Source of the DNA: Pseudomonas sp. ok272 | GTDB lineage: Bacteria; Pseudomonadota; Gammaproteobacteria; Pseudomonadales; Pseudomonadaceae | DNA: 64,000 nucleotides | Direction of reading: 5' to 3' | Assembly (NCBI RefSeq): GCF_900109995.1 | Contig: NZ_FOCB01000013.1 | Location: forward strand, 62,001-126,000 | In this document: in pieces, positions 34,467 through 43,825 of the stretch | How the letters are laid out: each line of letters begins with the position of its first letter | How positions within the stretch are numbered: position 1 is the first letter of the stretch | Made by a program: the position numbers and the translations under genes | Notes under the pieces: generated by a model | Database searches by the model: none | The model's input: only the letters and a program-made list of their open reading frames with translations | What the model was told of the DNA's origin: nothing

Positions 34467-35826
34467 GGCCTTGAAACTCAGCGAAGTGGCCGGACCCTTG
34501 GCGGGTCGCCTATTGAGCAGCGATTGCAGCTTTGATGGCGTGAGCATCGACAGCCGGGCCATTGTCCCGAGGCAACTGTTCGTCGCCCTGGCGGGTCCCA
34601 ATTTCGACGGTCATGACTACCTCAACGACGTTGCCGGCAAAGGTGCCGTTGCCGCGTTGGTCGAGCGTGAAGTGAGTAACACCACCCTGGCGCAGTTGCT
34701 GGTCAAGGACACTCGCCTGGCCCTGGGCCAGCTCGGCGCGCTGAACCGCGCGGCGTACACCAACCCGGTGGCGGCGATTACCGGCTCCAGCGGCAAGACC
34801 ACGGTCAAGGAAATGCTGGCCAGCATCCTGCGTACCCGTGGCTCGGTGTTGGCGACCCGCGGCAACCTCAATAACGACCTCGGCGTGCCGTTGACCCTGC
34901 TTGAACTGACGGCCGAGCACACGGCAGCGGTCATCGAGTTGGGGGCTTCGCGGATCGGCGAGATAGCCTACACCGTCAACATGACCAAGCCGCACGTGGC
35001 CGTGATCAACAACGCCGGGACCGCCCACGTCGGCGAGTTTGGCGGGCCGGACAAAATCGTTGAAGCCAAGGGCGAGATTCTCGAAGGGCTGGATGCCGAT
35101 GGCATCGCCGTGCTGAACCTTGACGACAAGGCGTTCGCCATTTGGCAGGCGCGTGCCGCCGGTCGCCAGGTGCTGACGTTCGCCCTGGCCGACCAGCGTG
35201 CCGATTTCCATGCCAGCGACCTGGGCCGAGATGCTCGGGGCTGCCCGTCCTTCAACCTGCATAGCCCGCAAGGTGTCGAGCACGTTCAACTGAACCTGCT
35301 GGGCAACCACAACGTGGCCAATGCCCTGGCCGCCGCGGCTGCCGCTCACGCCCTGGGCGTGTCGTTGTTCGGTATCGCCACAGGCTTGAATGCGGTGCAA
35401 CCGGTCAAGGGACGTGCGGTGGCACAGCTGTCGACCCGCGGCATGCGCGTTATCGATGACACTTACAACGCGAACCCCACCTCTATGTGCGCCGCCGTTG
35501 ATATACTCGCCGGCTTTTCCGGCCGCACCGTCCTGGTGCTCGGAGATATCGGCGAGTTGGGCGAGTGGGCGGAGCAGGGGCACCGCGACGTTGGCGCTTA
35601 TGCCCGCGGCAAGGTTGATGCTCTGTACGCCGTCGGCCCGATGATGGCGCATGCGGTCATGGCGTTCGGCGAGCACGCTCGCCACTTCGCCAATCAGGCC
35701 GACTTGATTGCAGCACTGGGCGCCGAACACGATACAAACACCACTATTTTGATCAAGGGCTCGCGCAGCGCTGCGATGGAAAACGTCGTCGCGGCTTTGT
35801 GCGGTTCGAGCGGGGAGAAACATTAA
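34459..35826 (+). CDS. murF: UDP-MurNAc-tripeptide--D-Ala-D-Ala ligase MurF
   Basis: Product of 455 aa. Attaches D-Ala-D-Ala to complete the pentapeptide. ATP motif ITGSSGKTTVKEM, central RGNLNNDLGVPLTLLEL and IDDTYNANPTSM. Overlaps murE (8 nt) and mraY (3 nt). Confidence 0.97.
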   Translation: MLKALKLSEVAGPLAGRLLSSDCSFDGVSIDSRAIVPRQLFVALAGPNFDGHDYLNDVAGKGAVAALVEREVSNTTLAQLLVKDTRLALGQLGALNRAAYTNPVAAITGSSGKTTVKEMLASILRTRGSVLATRGNLNNDLGVPLTLLELTAEHTAAVIELGASRIGEIAYTVNMTKPHVAVINNAGTAHVGEFGGPDKIVEAKGEILEGLDADGIAVLNLDDKAFAIWQARAAGRQVLTFALADQRADFHASDLGRDARGCPSFNLHSPQGVEHVQLNLLGNHNVANALAAAAAAHALGVSLFGIATGLNAVQPVKGRAVAQLSTRGMRVIDDTYNANPTSMCAAVDILAGFSGRTVLVLGDIGELGEWAEQGHRDVGAYARGKVDALYAVGPMMAHAVMAFGEHARHFANQADLIAALGAEHDTNTTILIKGSRSAAMENVVAALCGSSGEKH

Positions 35827-36908
35827 TGCTGCTGCTGCTAGCGGAGTATCTGCAACAGTTCCACAAGGGCTTCGCGGTCTTCCAGTACCTGACGTTGCGC
35901 GGGATCCTGGGCGTACTGACCGCCCTGGTGCTGTCGTTGTGCTTCGGCCCCTGGATGATCCGGACCCTGCAGAACCGTCAGATCGGCCAGTCCGTGCGTA
36001 ACGACGGTCCGCAATCGCACCTGTCCAAGTCGGGTACCCCGACCATGGGCGGCGCGTTGATCCTGTCCGCCATCGGCGTCAGCACCTTGCTGTGGGCCGA
36101 CCTGCACAACCGGTATGTCTGGGTGGTGCTGCTGGTCACCCTGTTGTTCGGCGCCATCGGCTGGGTCGACGACTACCGCAAGGTGATCGAGAAGAACTCC
36201 CGTGGGTTGCCAAGTCGCTGGAAGTACTTCTGGCAGTCGGTGTTCGGCCTGGGCGCGGCGATCTTCCTTTATATGACCGCCCCGACGGCGGTGGAAACCA
36301 CGCTGATCCTGCCGATGCTCAAGGACTACAGCATTCCCCTGGGCGCAGGCTTCATTGTCCTGACTTACTTCGTGATCGTCGGCTCCAGCAACGCGGTCAA
36401 CCTGACCGACGGCCTCGACGGCCTGGCGATCATGCCCACCGTAATGGTTGGCGGCGCGCTGGGGATCTTCTGCTACCTGTCGGGTAACGTGAAGTTCGCC
36501 GAATACCTGCTGATCCCCTATGTGCCGGGCGCGGGCGAGTTGATCGTGTTCTGCGGCGCGCTGATCGGCGCAGGCCTGGGGTTCCTCTGGTTCAACACCT
36601 ATCCGGCCCAAGTGTTCATGGGTGATGTCGGCGCCCTGGCGCTGGGCGCGGCCCTGGGCACCATTGCGGTGATCGTCCGTCAGGAAATCGTCCTGTTCAT
36701 CATGGGCGGCGTGTTCGTGATGGAAACCCTGTCGGTGGTGATCCAGGTGGCTTCCTTCAAGTTGACCGGCCGCCGCGTGTTTCGCATGGCGCCGATCCAC
36801 CACCACTTTGAACTCAAGGGCTGGCCTGAGCCACGCGTGATCGTCCGTTTCTGGATCATCACCGTGATTCTCGTGTTGGTCGGCCTTGCCACCCTGAAGC
36901 TGAGGTAG
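35826..36908 (+). CDS. mraY: Phospho-MurNAc-pentapeptide-transferase MraY
   Basis: Product of 360 aa with about ten transmembrane helices. Makes lipid I from UDP-MurNAc-pentapeptide and undecaprenyl phosphate. Catalytic motifs are GWVDDYRKV, VNLTDGLDGLA and the Mg-binding MAPIHHHFELKGW. ATG 35826 (MLLLLAEYLQQF) in TAATG overlap with murF. Confidence 0.97.
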   Translation: MLLLLAEYLQQFHKGFAVFQYLTLRGILGVLTALVLSLCFGPWMIRTLQNRQIGQSVRNDGPQSHLSKSGTPTMGGALILSAIGVSTLLWADLHNRYVWVVLLVTLLFGAIGWVDDYRKVIEKNSRGLPSRWKYFWQSVFGLGAAIFLYMTAPTAVETTLILPMLKDYSIPLGAGFIVLTYFVIVGSSNAVNLTDGLDGLAIMPTVMVGGALGIFCYLSGNVKFAEYLLIPYVPGAGELIVFCGALIGAGLGFLWFNTYPAQVFMGDVGALALGAALGTIAVIVRQEIVLFIMGGVFVMETLSVVIQVASFKLTGRRVFRMAPIHHHFELKGWPEPRVIVRFWIITVILVLVGLATLKLR

Positions 36909-36913
36909 AACGA

Positions 36914-38260
36914 GTGTCTCTGATCGCTTCTGACCACTTCCGCATCGTTGTCGGCCTCGGCAAGAGCGGCATGTCCCTGGTTCGCTTCCTGGCGAGCCGG
37001 GGCACGTCGTTTGCCGTGGCCGACACGCGGGAAAATCCACCGGAACTGGTCACGCTGCGCCGTGACTATCCGCACGTGGAAGTGCGTTGTGGCGAACTGG
37101 ACGTCGAATTCCTCTGCCGTGCCGACGAGCTCTACGTGAGCCCCGGCCTGGCGCTGGCGACTCCGGCCCTGCAAGCGGCCGCTGCCCGTGGCGTGAAGTT
37201 GTCCGGCGACATTGAACTGTTCGCCCGCAATGCCAAGGCGCCGATCGTCGCCATCAGCGGCTCCAACGCCAAGAGCACCGTGACCACCCTGGTGGGCGAC
37301 ATGGCGGCTGCGGCCGGCAAGCGCGTCGCCGTGGGCGGCAACCTCGGGACGCCGGCGCTGGATCTGCTCAGCGATGACGTCGAGCTGTACGTGATGGAGT
37401 TGTCGAGCTTCCAGTTGGAGACCACCGATCAACTGGGCGCTGAAGTGGCCACCGTGCTCAACGTCAGCGAAGACCATATGGATCGCTACAGCGGCCTGCC
37501 GGCCTATCACCTGGCCAAGCACCGGATTTTCCGCGGGGCCCGGCAAGTGGTGGTCAATCGCCAGGACGCGTTGAGTCGTCCGCTGATGAGCGAAGGCCTG
37601 CCGTGCTGGACGTTCGGCCTGGGCAAACCTGATTTCAAGGCATTTGGCATTCGTGAAGAAGAGGGCGAGAAGTACCTGGCCTTCGAGTTCCAGAACCTGA
37701 TGCCGGTGCGCGAGTTGAAGATTCGTGGCGCCCACAACCAGGCCAATGCGCTGGCGGCCCTGGCCCTGGGGCACGCCGTTGGCCTGCCGTTCGATGCCAT
37801 GCTCGCCACCCTGCGCACGTTCGCCGGGCTTGAGCATCGCTGCCAGTGGGTCCGTGACCTGGATGGCGTGAGTTACTACAACGACTCCAAGGCGACCAAC
37901 GTGGGGGCCGCACTGGCCGCCATCGAAGGCCTGGGCGCCGACATCGAAGGCAAGCTGGTGCTGATCGCCGGTGGCGATGGCAAGGGCGCCGAGTTCAAGG
38001 ACCTGCGCGACCCGGTGGCGGTCAACTGCCGCGCCGTGGTGCTGATGGGCCGCGACAGCGACCTGATCGGCCAGGCCATCGGTGATGGGGTACCGCTGGT
38101 GCGCGTCAATTCGCTGATTGAAGCCGTCGAACAATGCCGTGCCCTCGCGCAAGCGGGCGATGCCGTGCTGCTGTCGCCGGCCTGTGCCAGTTTCGACATG
38201 TTCAAGAACTACGAAGAGCGCGGCCAGCTGTTCGCCCGCGCCGTGGAGGACTTGGCATGA
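36914..38260 (+). CDS. murD: UDP-MurNAc-L-alanine--D-glutamate ligase MurD
   Basis: Product of 448 aa. Adds D-Glu. ATP site ISGSNAKSTVTTL carries Ala where many Mur ligases have Gly, which I recall as normal for pseudomonad MurD. GTG start at 36914, 5 nt after mraY. Overlaps ftsW by 4 nt. Confidence 0.96.
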   Translation: MSLIASDHFRIVVGLGKSGMSLVRFLASRGTSFAVADTRENPPELVTLRRDYPHVEVRCGELDVEFLCRADELYVSPGLALATPALQAAAARGVKLSGDIELFARNAKAPIVAISGSNAKSTVTTLVGDMAAAAGKRVAVGGNLGTPALDLLSDDVELYVMELSSFQLETTDQLGAEVATVLNVSEDHMDRYSGLPAYHLAKHRIFRGARQVVVNRQDALSRPLMSEGLPCWTFGLGKPDFKAFGIREEEGEKYLAFEFQNLMPVRELKIRGAHNQANALAALALGHAVGLPFDAMLATLRTFAGLEHRCQWVRDLDGVSYYNDSKATNVGAALAAIEGLGADIEGKLVLIAGGDGKGAEFKDLRDPVAVNCRAVVLMGRDSDLIGQAIGDGVPLVRVNSLIEAVEQCRALAQAGDAVLLSPACASFDMFKNYEERGQLFARAVEDLA

Positions 38261-39474
38261 ACTGGAAGAATTTCATCAAGCCCTATCCTTCGCCGCTGAT
38301 CACCGGGCGTGGGATCGACCTAGACTTCCCGATGTTGGCCGGTTGCCTGGCATTGCTGGGCCTGGGCCTGGTGATGATTACCTCGGCGTCCTCCGAAGTG
38401 GCGGCCGTGCAGGCAGGTAACACCCTGTACATGATGAACCGCCACCTGGTTTATGTGGTGCTGGGGCTGTGTGCCTGCGTTGTCACCATGATGATCCCGA
38501 TTGCCACGTGGCAACGCCTGGGCTGGATGATGCTGATCGGTGCATTCGGTTTGCTGGTGATGGTGATCATTCCGGGGATCGGCCGAGAGGTAAACGGCTC
38601 GATGCGCTGGATCGGCTTCAGCTTCTTCAACGTCCAGCCCTCGGAAATCGCCAAGGTGTTCGTGGTGATCTACCTCGCCGGCTACCTGGTGCGGCGCCAG
38701 AAAGAAGTTCGCGAGAGCTGGATGGGCTTCTTCAAGCCATTCATCGTGCTGCTGCCCATGGCCGGCCTGTTGCTGATGGAGCCGGACTTCGGTGCCACCG
38801 TGGTGATGATGGGGGCGGCCGCGGCGATGCTGTTCCTCGGCGGCGTCGGGCTGTTCCGGTTTGCCTTGATGGTGGTGCTGGCGGTGGGGGCCGTGGTGGT
38901 ACTGGTCCAGGTCCAGCCTTATCGGATGGCTCGCCTGACTACCTTCACTGACCCGTGGGCCGACCAGTTCGGCTCCGGTTACCAACTGACCCAAGCGCTG
39001 ATTGCCTTCGGGCGTGGCGAGTGGCTGGGTGTTGGCCTGGGTAACAGCGTGCAGAAGCAGTTCTACTTGCCCGAAGCCCACACCGACTTCGTGTTCTCGG
39101 TGTTGGCCGAGGAGCTGGGTGTCGTCGGTTCCCTGGCGACCGTCGCGCTGTTTTGCTTCGTGTGTATCCGCGGCATGTACATCGGCCTGTGGGCGGAAAA
39201 GGCCAAGCAGTTCTTCGCCGCCTATGTGGCCTACGGCTTGTCGTTCCTTTGGATTGGTCAGTTCCTGATCAACATCGGGGTGAACGTCGGGCTGTTGCCG
39301 ACCAAGGGCCTGACCCTGCCGTTCCTCAGTTACGGCGGCAGCTCCCTGGTGATCTGCTGTGCCTGCCTGGGATTGTTGCTGCGCATCGAATGGGAGACAC
39401 GAACCCACCTGGGCAGCGAAGAGATGGAATTCAAGGAAAGTGACTTTGCCGAGGAGCCGACCCATGGGCGCTAA
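38257..39474 (+). CDS. ftsW: Peptidoglycan glycosyltransferase FtsW
   Basis: Product of 405 aa. SEDS-family membrane polymerase, about ten helices. Shows YFIxxQPSEI-like FFNVQPSEIAKVF, MEPDFGATVVMM, TDFVFSVLAEELG and GLTLPFLSYGGSS. Works with FtsI at the septum. ATG 38257 with GGAGGA shortly upstream. Overlaps murG by 11 nt. Confidence 0.96.
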   Translation: MNWKNFIKPYPSPLITGRGIDLDFPMLAGCLALLGLGLVMITSASSEVAAVQAGNTLYMMNRHLVYVVLGLCACVVTMMIPIATWQRLGWMMLIGAFGLLVMVIIPGIGREVNGSMRWIGFSFFNVQPSEIAKVFVVIYLAGYLVRRQKEVRESWMGFFKPFIVLLPMAGLLLMEPDFGATVVMMGAAAAMLFLGGVGLFRFALMVVLAVGAVVVLVQVQPYRMARLTTFTDPWADQFGSGYQLTQALIAFGRGEWLGVGLGNSVQKQFYLPEAHTDFVFSVLAEELGVVGSLATVALFCFVCIRGMYIGLWAEKAKQFFAAYVAYGLSFLWIGQFLINIGVNVGLLPTKGLTLPFLSYGGSSLVICCACLGLLLRIEWETRTHLGSEEMEFKESDFAEEPTHGR

Positions 39475-40534
39475 CGTGCTGATCATGGCGGGCGGCACCG
39501 GCGGCCACGTGTTCCCGGCGCTGGCCTGTGCCCGCGAGTTCCAGGCCCGTGGCTACACCGTGCACTGGCTCGGCACACCACGTGGGATCGAGAACGAACT
39601 GGTGCCCAATGCCGGCCTGCCGCTGCACCTGATCAACGTCAGTGGCTTGCGGGGCAAAGGCAAGCTGGCGCTGCTCAAGGCGCCGTTTGTCCTGCTCAAG
39701 GCGATCTGGCAGGCGCGGGCGGTGATTCGCCAGCTCAAGCCGGTGTGTGTCCTGGGCTTTGGCGGATATGTCACCGGACCTGGTGGCGTAGCAGCCAAGA
39801 TGGCCGGCGTGCCGGTGATCGTTCATGAACAAAACGCCGTTGCCGGTACCGCCAATCGGCTGCTGGTGCCGTTGGCTGCGCGAGTCTGCGAAGCTTTCCC
39901 GGACACCTTCGCTGCCAGCGGCCGTCGCCGCACCACCGGGAACCCGGTGCGCAGTGAGTTGTTCCTCGAAACACCGCGTCCGGCATTGGCCGGGCGCAAG
40001 GCGCGTTTGCTGATCCTGGGTGGAAGCCTGGGGGCAGAACCGTTGAATAAATTGCTGCCTGAAGCCCTGTCGCAGGTTCCCGAACACCTGCGCCCAGAGG
40101 TGTTGCACCAGGCTGGCAAGCACCACGATGAAGTGACCGCCGAGCGTTACCGCACGGCCGGTGTCGAGGCACAGGTACAGCCTTTCATCAAAGACATGGC
40201 CCACGCCTATGGCTGGGCCGACCTGGTGGTCTGCCGCGCAGGCGCGCTGACTGTCAGTGAGCTGGCTGCTGCCGGTCTGCCCTCGATGCTGGTGCCTTTG
40301 CCCCACGCCATCGACGATCACCAGACCCGCAATGCCGATTATTTGGCCCGTGAAGGCGCTGCCTTCCTGATGCCACAAAGAACGACTGGCGCCGCGGATC
40401 TTGCCGCACGCCTGACAGAGGTCTTGATGCAACCACAACGACTCAACGACATGGCCGACGCCGCCCGTCGCCTGGCCAAACCCGACGCTACCCGTAGCGT
40501 GGTCGATATCTGCCTGGAGGTGGCCCATGGTTGA
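39464..40534 (+). CDS. murG: UDP-GlcNAc transferase MurG (lipid II synthase)
   Basis: Product of 356 aa. GT-B fold peripheral membrane enzyme adding GlcNAc to lipid I. N-terminal G-loop MAGGTGGHVFPAL, GFGGYVTGPGG, then HEQNAVAGTANR and the donor-site CRAGALTVSELAAAGLPS. ATG 39464; overlaps murC by 8 nt. Confidence 0.97.
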   Translation: MGANVLIMAGGTGGHVFPALACAREFQARGYTVHWLGTPRGIENELVPNAGLPLHLINVSGLRGKGKLALLKAPFVLLKAIWQARAVIRQLKPVCVLGFGGYVTGPGGVAAKMAGVPVIVHEQNAVAGTANRLLVPLAARVCEAFPDTFAASGRRRTTGNPVRSELFLETPRPALAGRKARLLILGGSLGAEPLNKLLPEALSQVPEHLRPEVLHQAGKHHDEVTAERYRTAGVEAQVQPFIKDMAHAYGWADLVVCRAGALTVSELAAAGLPSMLVPLPHAIDDHQTRNADYLAREGAAFLMPQRTTGAADLAARLTEVLMQPQRLNDMADAARRLAKPDATRSVVDICLEVAHG

Positions 40535-41987
40535 GAATCAGAAAGCCATGCCGCAACCGGAAATGCGCCGCATCCGTCGCATCCACTTCGTCGGGATCGG
40601 CGGCGTGGGCATGTGCGGGATCGCCGAAGTGCTGCTGAACCTGGGCTATGAAGTGTCCGGTTCCGACCTCAAGGCGTCGCCGGTCACCGAGCGCCTGGAA
40701 TCCTTTGGCGCCCATATCTTCATCGGCCACCGTGCCGAGAACGCCGCGAGCGCCGATGTGCTGGTGGTGTCCAGCGCCGTGAACACCTCCAACCCGGAAG
40801 TCGCCACTGCCCTGGAACGTCGTATCCCAGTGGTCCCGCGCGCCGAGATGCTCGCCGAGTTGATGCGCTACCGTCACGGCATCGCCGTCGCGGGTACGCA
40901 CGGCAAGACCACCACCACCAGCCTGATCGCCTCGGTGTTCGCCGCCGGTGGCCTGGACCCTACCTTCGTGATTGGTGGCCGGCTGAATGCAGCAGGCACC
41001 AATGCACAACTGGGTACCAGCCGCTACCTGATCGCCGAAGCCGATGAAAGCGACGCCAGCTTCCTGCACCTGCAACCGCTGGTCGCCGTGGTCACCAACA
41101 TCGACGCCGACCACATGGCCACCTACGACGGCGACTTCAACAAATTGAAGAAAACCTTCGTCGAGTTCCTGCACAACCTGCCGTTCTATGGTCTGGCGGT
41201 GATGTGCCTGGACGATCCGGTGGTGCGCGAGATCCTGCCGCAGGTCAAGCGTCCGACCGTGACCTATGGCTTCAGCGAAGACGCCGATGTGCGGGCGATC
41301 AATGTACGCCAGCAGGGCATGCAAACCTTCTTCACCGTGCTGCGTCCAGACCGCGAGCCGCTGGATGTCTCGGTGAACATGCCGGGCAACCACAATGTGC
41401 TCAATTCCCTGGCGACCATCTGCATCGCCAGCGACGAAGGCGTCAGTGACGAAGCCATCGTCCAGGGCCTGTCGGGCTTCCAGGGTGTGGGTCGACGCTT
41501 CCAGGTCTACGGCGAGTTGCCGGTCGAAGACGGCCACGTGATGTTGGTGGACGACTACGGCCACCATCCGACCGAAGTCGCTGCCGTGATCAAGGCCGTA
41601 CGCGGTGGCTGGCCGGAGCGTCGCCTGGTGATGGTCTACCAGCCGCACCGCTACAGCCGGACCCGCGACCTGTACGACGATTTCGTCAATGTATTGGCCG
41701 ATGCCAACGTGCTGCTGCTGATGGAAGTCTATCCGGCCGGCGAAGAGCCGATCCCCGGTGCCGACAGCCGCAAGCTGTGCAACAGCATCCGCCAGCGCGG
41801 GCAACTGGACCCGATCTACATCGAGCGTGGCGTCGACCTGGCGCCGCTGGTCAAGCCGCTGCTGCGTGCCGGTGACATCTTGTTGTGCCAGGGCGCCGGC
41901 GATATCGGCGGTCTCGCACCGAAACTGTTGAAGAGTCCGTTGTTCGCGGGCGCCGTTGTAGCGTCCAGCGAGGGGAAGTTGAAATGA
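40527..41987 (+). CDS. murC: UDP-N-acetylmuramate--L-alanine ligase MurC
   Basis: Product of 486 aa. Adds L-Ala, the first stem-peptide residue. N-terminal HFVGIGGVGMCGIAE, ATP site AVAGTHGKTTTTSL, ADESDASFLHL and VDDYGHHPTEV. ATG 40527; overlaps ddlB by 4 nt. Confidence 0.97.
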   Translation: MVENQKAMPQPEMRRIRRIHFVGIGGVGMCGIAEVLLNLGYEVSGSDLKASPVTERLESFGAHIFIGHRAENAASADVLVVSSAVNTSNPEVATALERRIPVVPRAEMLAELMRYRHGIAVAGTHGKTTTTSLIASVFAAGGLDPTFVIGGRLNAAGTNAQLGTSRYLIAEADESDASFLHLQPLVAVVTNIDADHMATYDGDFNKLKKTFVEFLHNLPFYGLAVMCLDDPVVREILPQVKRPTVTYGFSEDADVRAINVRQQGMQTFFTVLRPDREPLDVSVNMPGNHNVLNSLATICIASDEGVSDEAIVQGLSGFQGVGRRFQVYGELPVEDGHVMLVDDYGHHPTEVAAVIKAVRGGWPERRLVMVYQPHRYSRTRDLYDDFVNVLADANVLLLMEVYPAGEEPIPGADSRKLCNSIRQRGQLDPIYIERGVDLAPLVKPLLRAGDILLCQGAGDIGGLAPKLLKSPLFAGAVVASSEGKLK

Positions 41988-42940
41988 CTGCTGCCTACGC
42001 CAACCTGTTCTCCACCCTCGCCCCGAAGGACTTCGGTCGTGTTGCCGTGCTGTTCGGTGGCAAGAGTGCCGAGCGCGAAGTGTCGCTCAAGTCCGGCAAC
42101 GCGGTGCTTGAAGCCCTGCAGGGCGCGGGTGTGGATGCGTTCGGTATCGATGTTGGCGACGACTTGCTGCAACGCCTGCTGAACGAAAAGATCGACCGTG
42201 CGTTCATCATTCTTCACGGCCGTGGCGGCGAAGACGGCAGCATGCAGGGCCTGCTGGAGTGCCTGGGCATTCCGTACACCGGCAGCGGCATCCTGGCTTC
42301 GGCCCTGGCGATGGACAAACTGCGCACCAAGCAGTTGTGGCACACGCTGGGGATTCCGACGCCACGTCACGCGGTGTTGAGCAGCGAAGCGGACTGTATT
42401 TCGGCGGCAGCGGAACTGGGCTTCCCTTTGATCGTCAAACCGGCGCATGAAGGTTCCAGTATCGGCATGGCCAAAGTGACGTCGACAGCCGAGCTGACCG
42501 AAGCCTGGAAAGCAGCCGCTGTCTACGATTCGCAAGTGTTGGTCGAACAATGGATTCAAGGCCCGGAGTTCACCATCGCCACCCTGCGTGACCAGGTGTT
42601 GCCGCCGATTGCATTGGGCACGCCCCACACGTTCTACGACTACGACGCCAAGTACCTGGCATCCGATACCCAGTACCGGATTCCCTGTGGCCTGGACAGC
42701 GCCAAGGAGCAGGAATTGATGGACCTCACGGCAAAGGCCTGTGAGGCGCTGGGTATCGCCGGTTGGGGCCGTGCAGATGTCATGCAGGACGCCGATGGGC
42801 AGTTCTGGTTCCTGGAGGTCAACACGGCACCGGGCATGACCGATCACAGCCTGGTGCCGATGGCGGCGAAAGCCGCGGGCCTGGATTTCCAACAGTTGGT
42901 GTTGGCGATCCTGGCGGCCAGCATTGAGTTGCGAGGTTAA
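41984..42940 (+). CDS. ddlB: D-alanine--D-alanine ligase B
   Basis: Product of 318 aa. ATP-grasp enzyme making D-Ala-D-Ala for MurF. VLFGGKSAEREVSLKSG at the N-terminus, HGRGGEDGSMQGLLE, VKPAHEGSSIGMAKV and the C-terminal EVNTAPGMTDHSLVPMAA. ATG 41984 is inside the murC end. Confidence 0.97.
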   Translation: MTAAYANLFSTLAPKDFGRVAVLFGGKSAEREVSLKSGNAVLEALQGAGVDAFGIDVGDDLLQRLLNEKIDRAFIILHGRGGEDGSMQGLLECLGIPYTGSGILASALAMDKLRTKQLWHTLGIPTPRHAVLSSEADCISAAAELGFPLIVKPAHEGSSIGMAKVTSTAELTEAWKAAAVYDSQVLVEQWIQGPEFTIATLRDQVLPPIALGTPHTFYDYDAKYLASDTQYRIPCGLDSAKEQELMDLTAKACEALGIAGWGRADVMQDADGQFWFLEVNTAPGMTDHSLVPMAAKAAGLDFQQLVLAILAASIELRG

Positions 42941-42944
42941 AGCC

Positions 42945-43811
42945 ATGCAAGGCGCCCAGCTCCGTCATCAGCCCCCCGCACCCGGCCGCAAGCCGGTGCC
43001 GCGGGGTGCCAGCCGAATGGTGGCTAAAGAGCCGATGTCGGTGCGCCTGCCCAAAGCCAACTTCGGCTTTCTCAAGGCGCTGTTCTGGCCGGTGCTGCTG
43101 GTGGCGTTGGGGTTCGGTACGTATGAAGGCGCGCAGCGTTTGCTGCCTTACGCCGACCGGCCGATCGCCAAGATCAACGTGCAGGGCGACTTGAGCTACA
43201 TCAGCCAGCAAGCGGTGCAGCAGCGGATCGCGCCCTTCGTGGCCGCGAGCTTCTTCACCATCGACCTGGCGAGCATGCGGGCGGAGCTGGAGACCATGCC
43301 CTGGATCGCCCACGCCGAAGTGCGTCGCGTGTGGCCGGACCAGGTGGTGATCCGCCTCGAAGAACAACTGCCGGTGGCCCGTTGGGGCGACGAGGCATTG
43401 CTGAACAATCAAGGCCAGGCGTTTACCCCGCGTGAGCTGGCCAACTACGAACATTTGCCACAGTTGTTCGGTCCACAGCGGGCCCAGCAGCAAGTGATGC
43501 AGCAGTATCAGGTGTTGAGCCAGATGCTTCGGCCAATGGGTTTTTCGATTGCCCGGCTGGAACTGCGTGAACGCGGCAGTTGGTTCCTGACCACCGGTGC
43601 GGGCAGTGCGGGGCCGGGGATCGAGTTGTTGTTGGGCCGCGGCAACCTGGTGGAAAAGATGCGACGCTTCTTTGCCATCTATGACAAGACGCTTAAAGAC
43701 CAGATTACGAACATTGCGCGCATCGACCTGCGTTATGCCAACGGCCTGGCCGTCGGCTGGCGGGAACCTGTAGCGCCCACGACAGACAAACCCGCTGTCG
43801 CGAAGAATTGA
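42945..43811 (+). CDS. ftsQ: Cell division protein FtsQ
   Basis: Product of 288 aa. A basic cytoplasmic tail (about 1-45), a transmembrane helix (about 47-65; LFWPVLLVALGFGTYEGA), a POTRA domain starting at PIAKINVQGDLSY, then the FtsQ beta domain. Recruits FtsL/FtsB. ATG 42945 is preferred over the frame opening at 42924, with GAGG shortly upstream. The stop lies 14 nt before the ftsA start. Confidence 0.94.
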   Translation: MQGAQLRHQPPAPGRKPVPRGASRMVAKEPMSVRLPKANFGFLKALFWPVLLVALGFGTYEGAQRLLPYADRPIAKINVQGDLSYISQQAVQQRIAPFVAASFFTIDLASMRAELETMPWIAHAEVRRVWPDQVVIRLEEQLPVARWGDEALLNNQGQAFTPRELANYEHLPQLFGPQRAQQQVMQQYQVLSQMLRPMGFSIARLELRERGSWFLTTGAGSAGPGIELLLGRGNLVEKMRRFFAIYDKTLKDQITNIARIDLRYANGLAVGWREPVAPTTDKPAVAKN

Positions 43812-43825
43812 GAAGAGGCAGGACC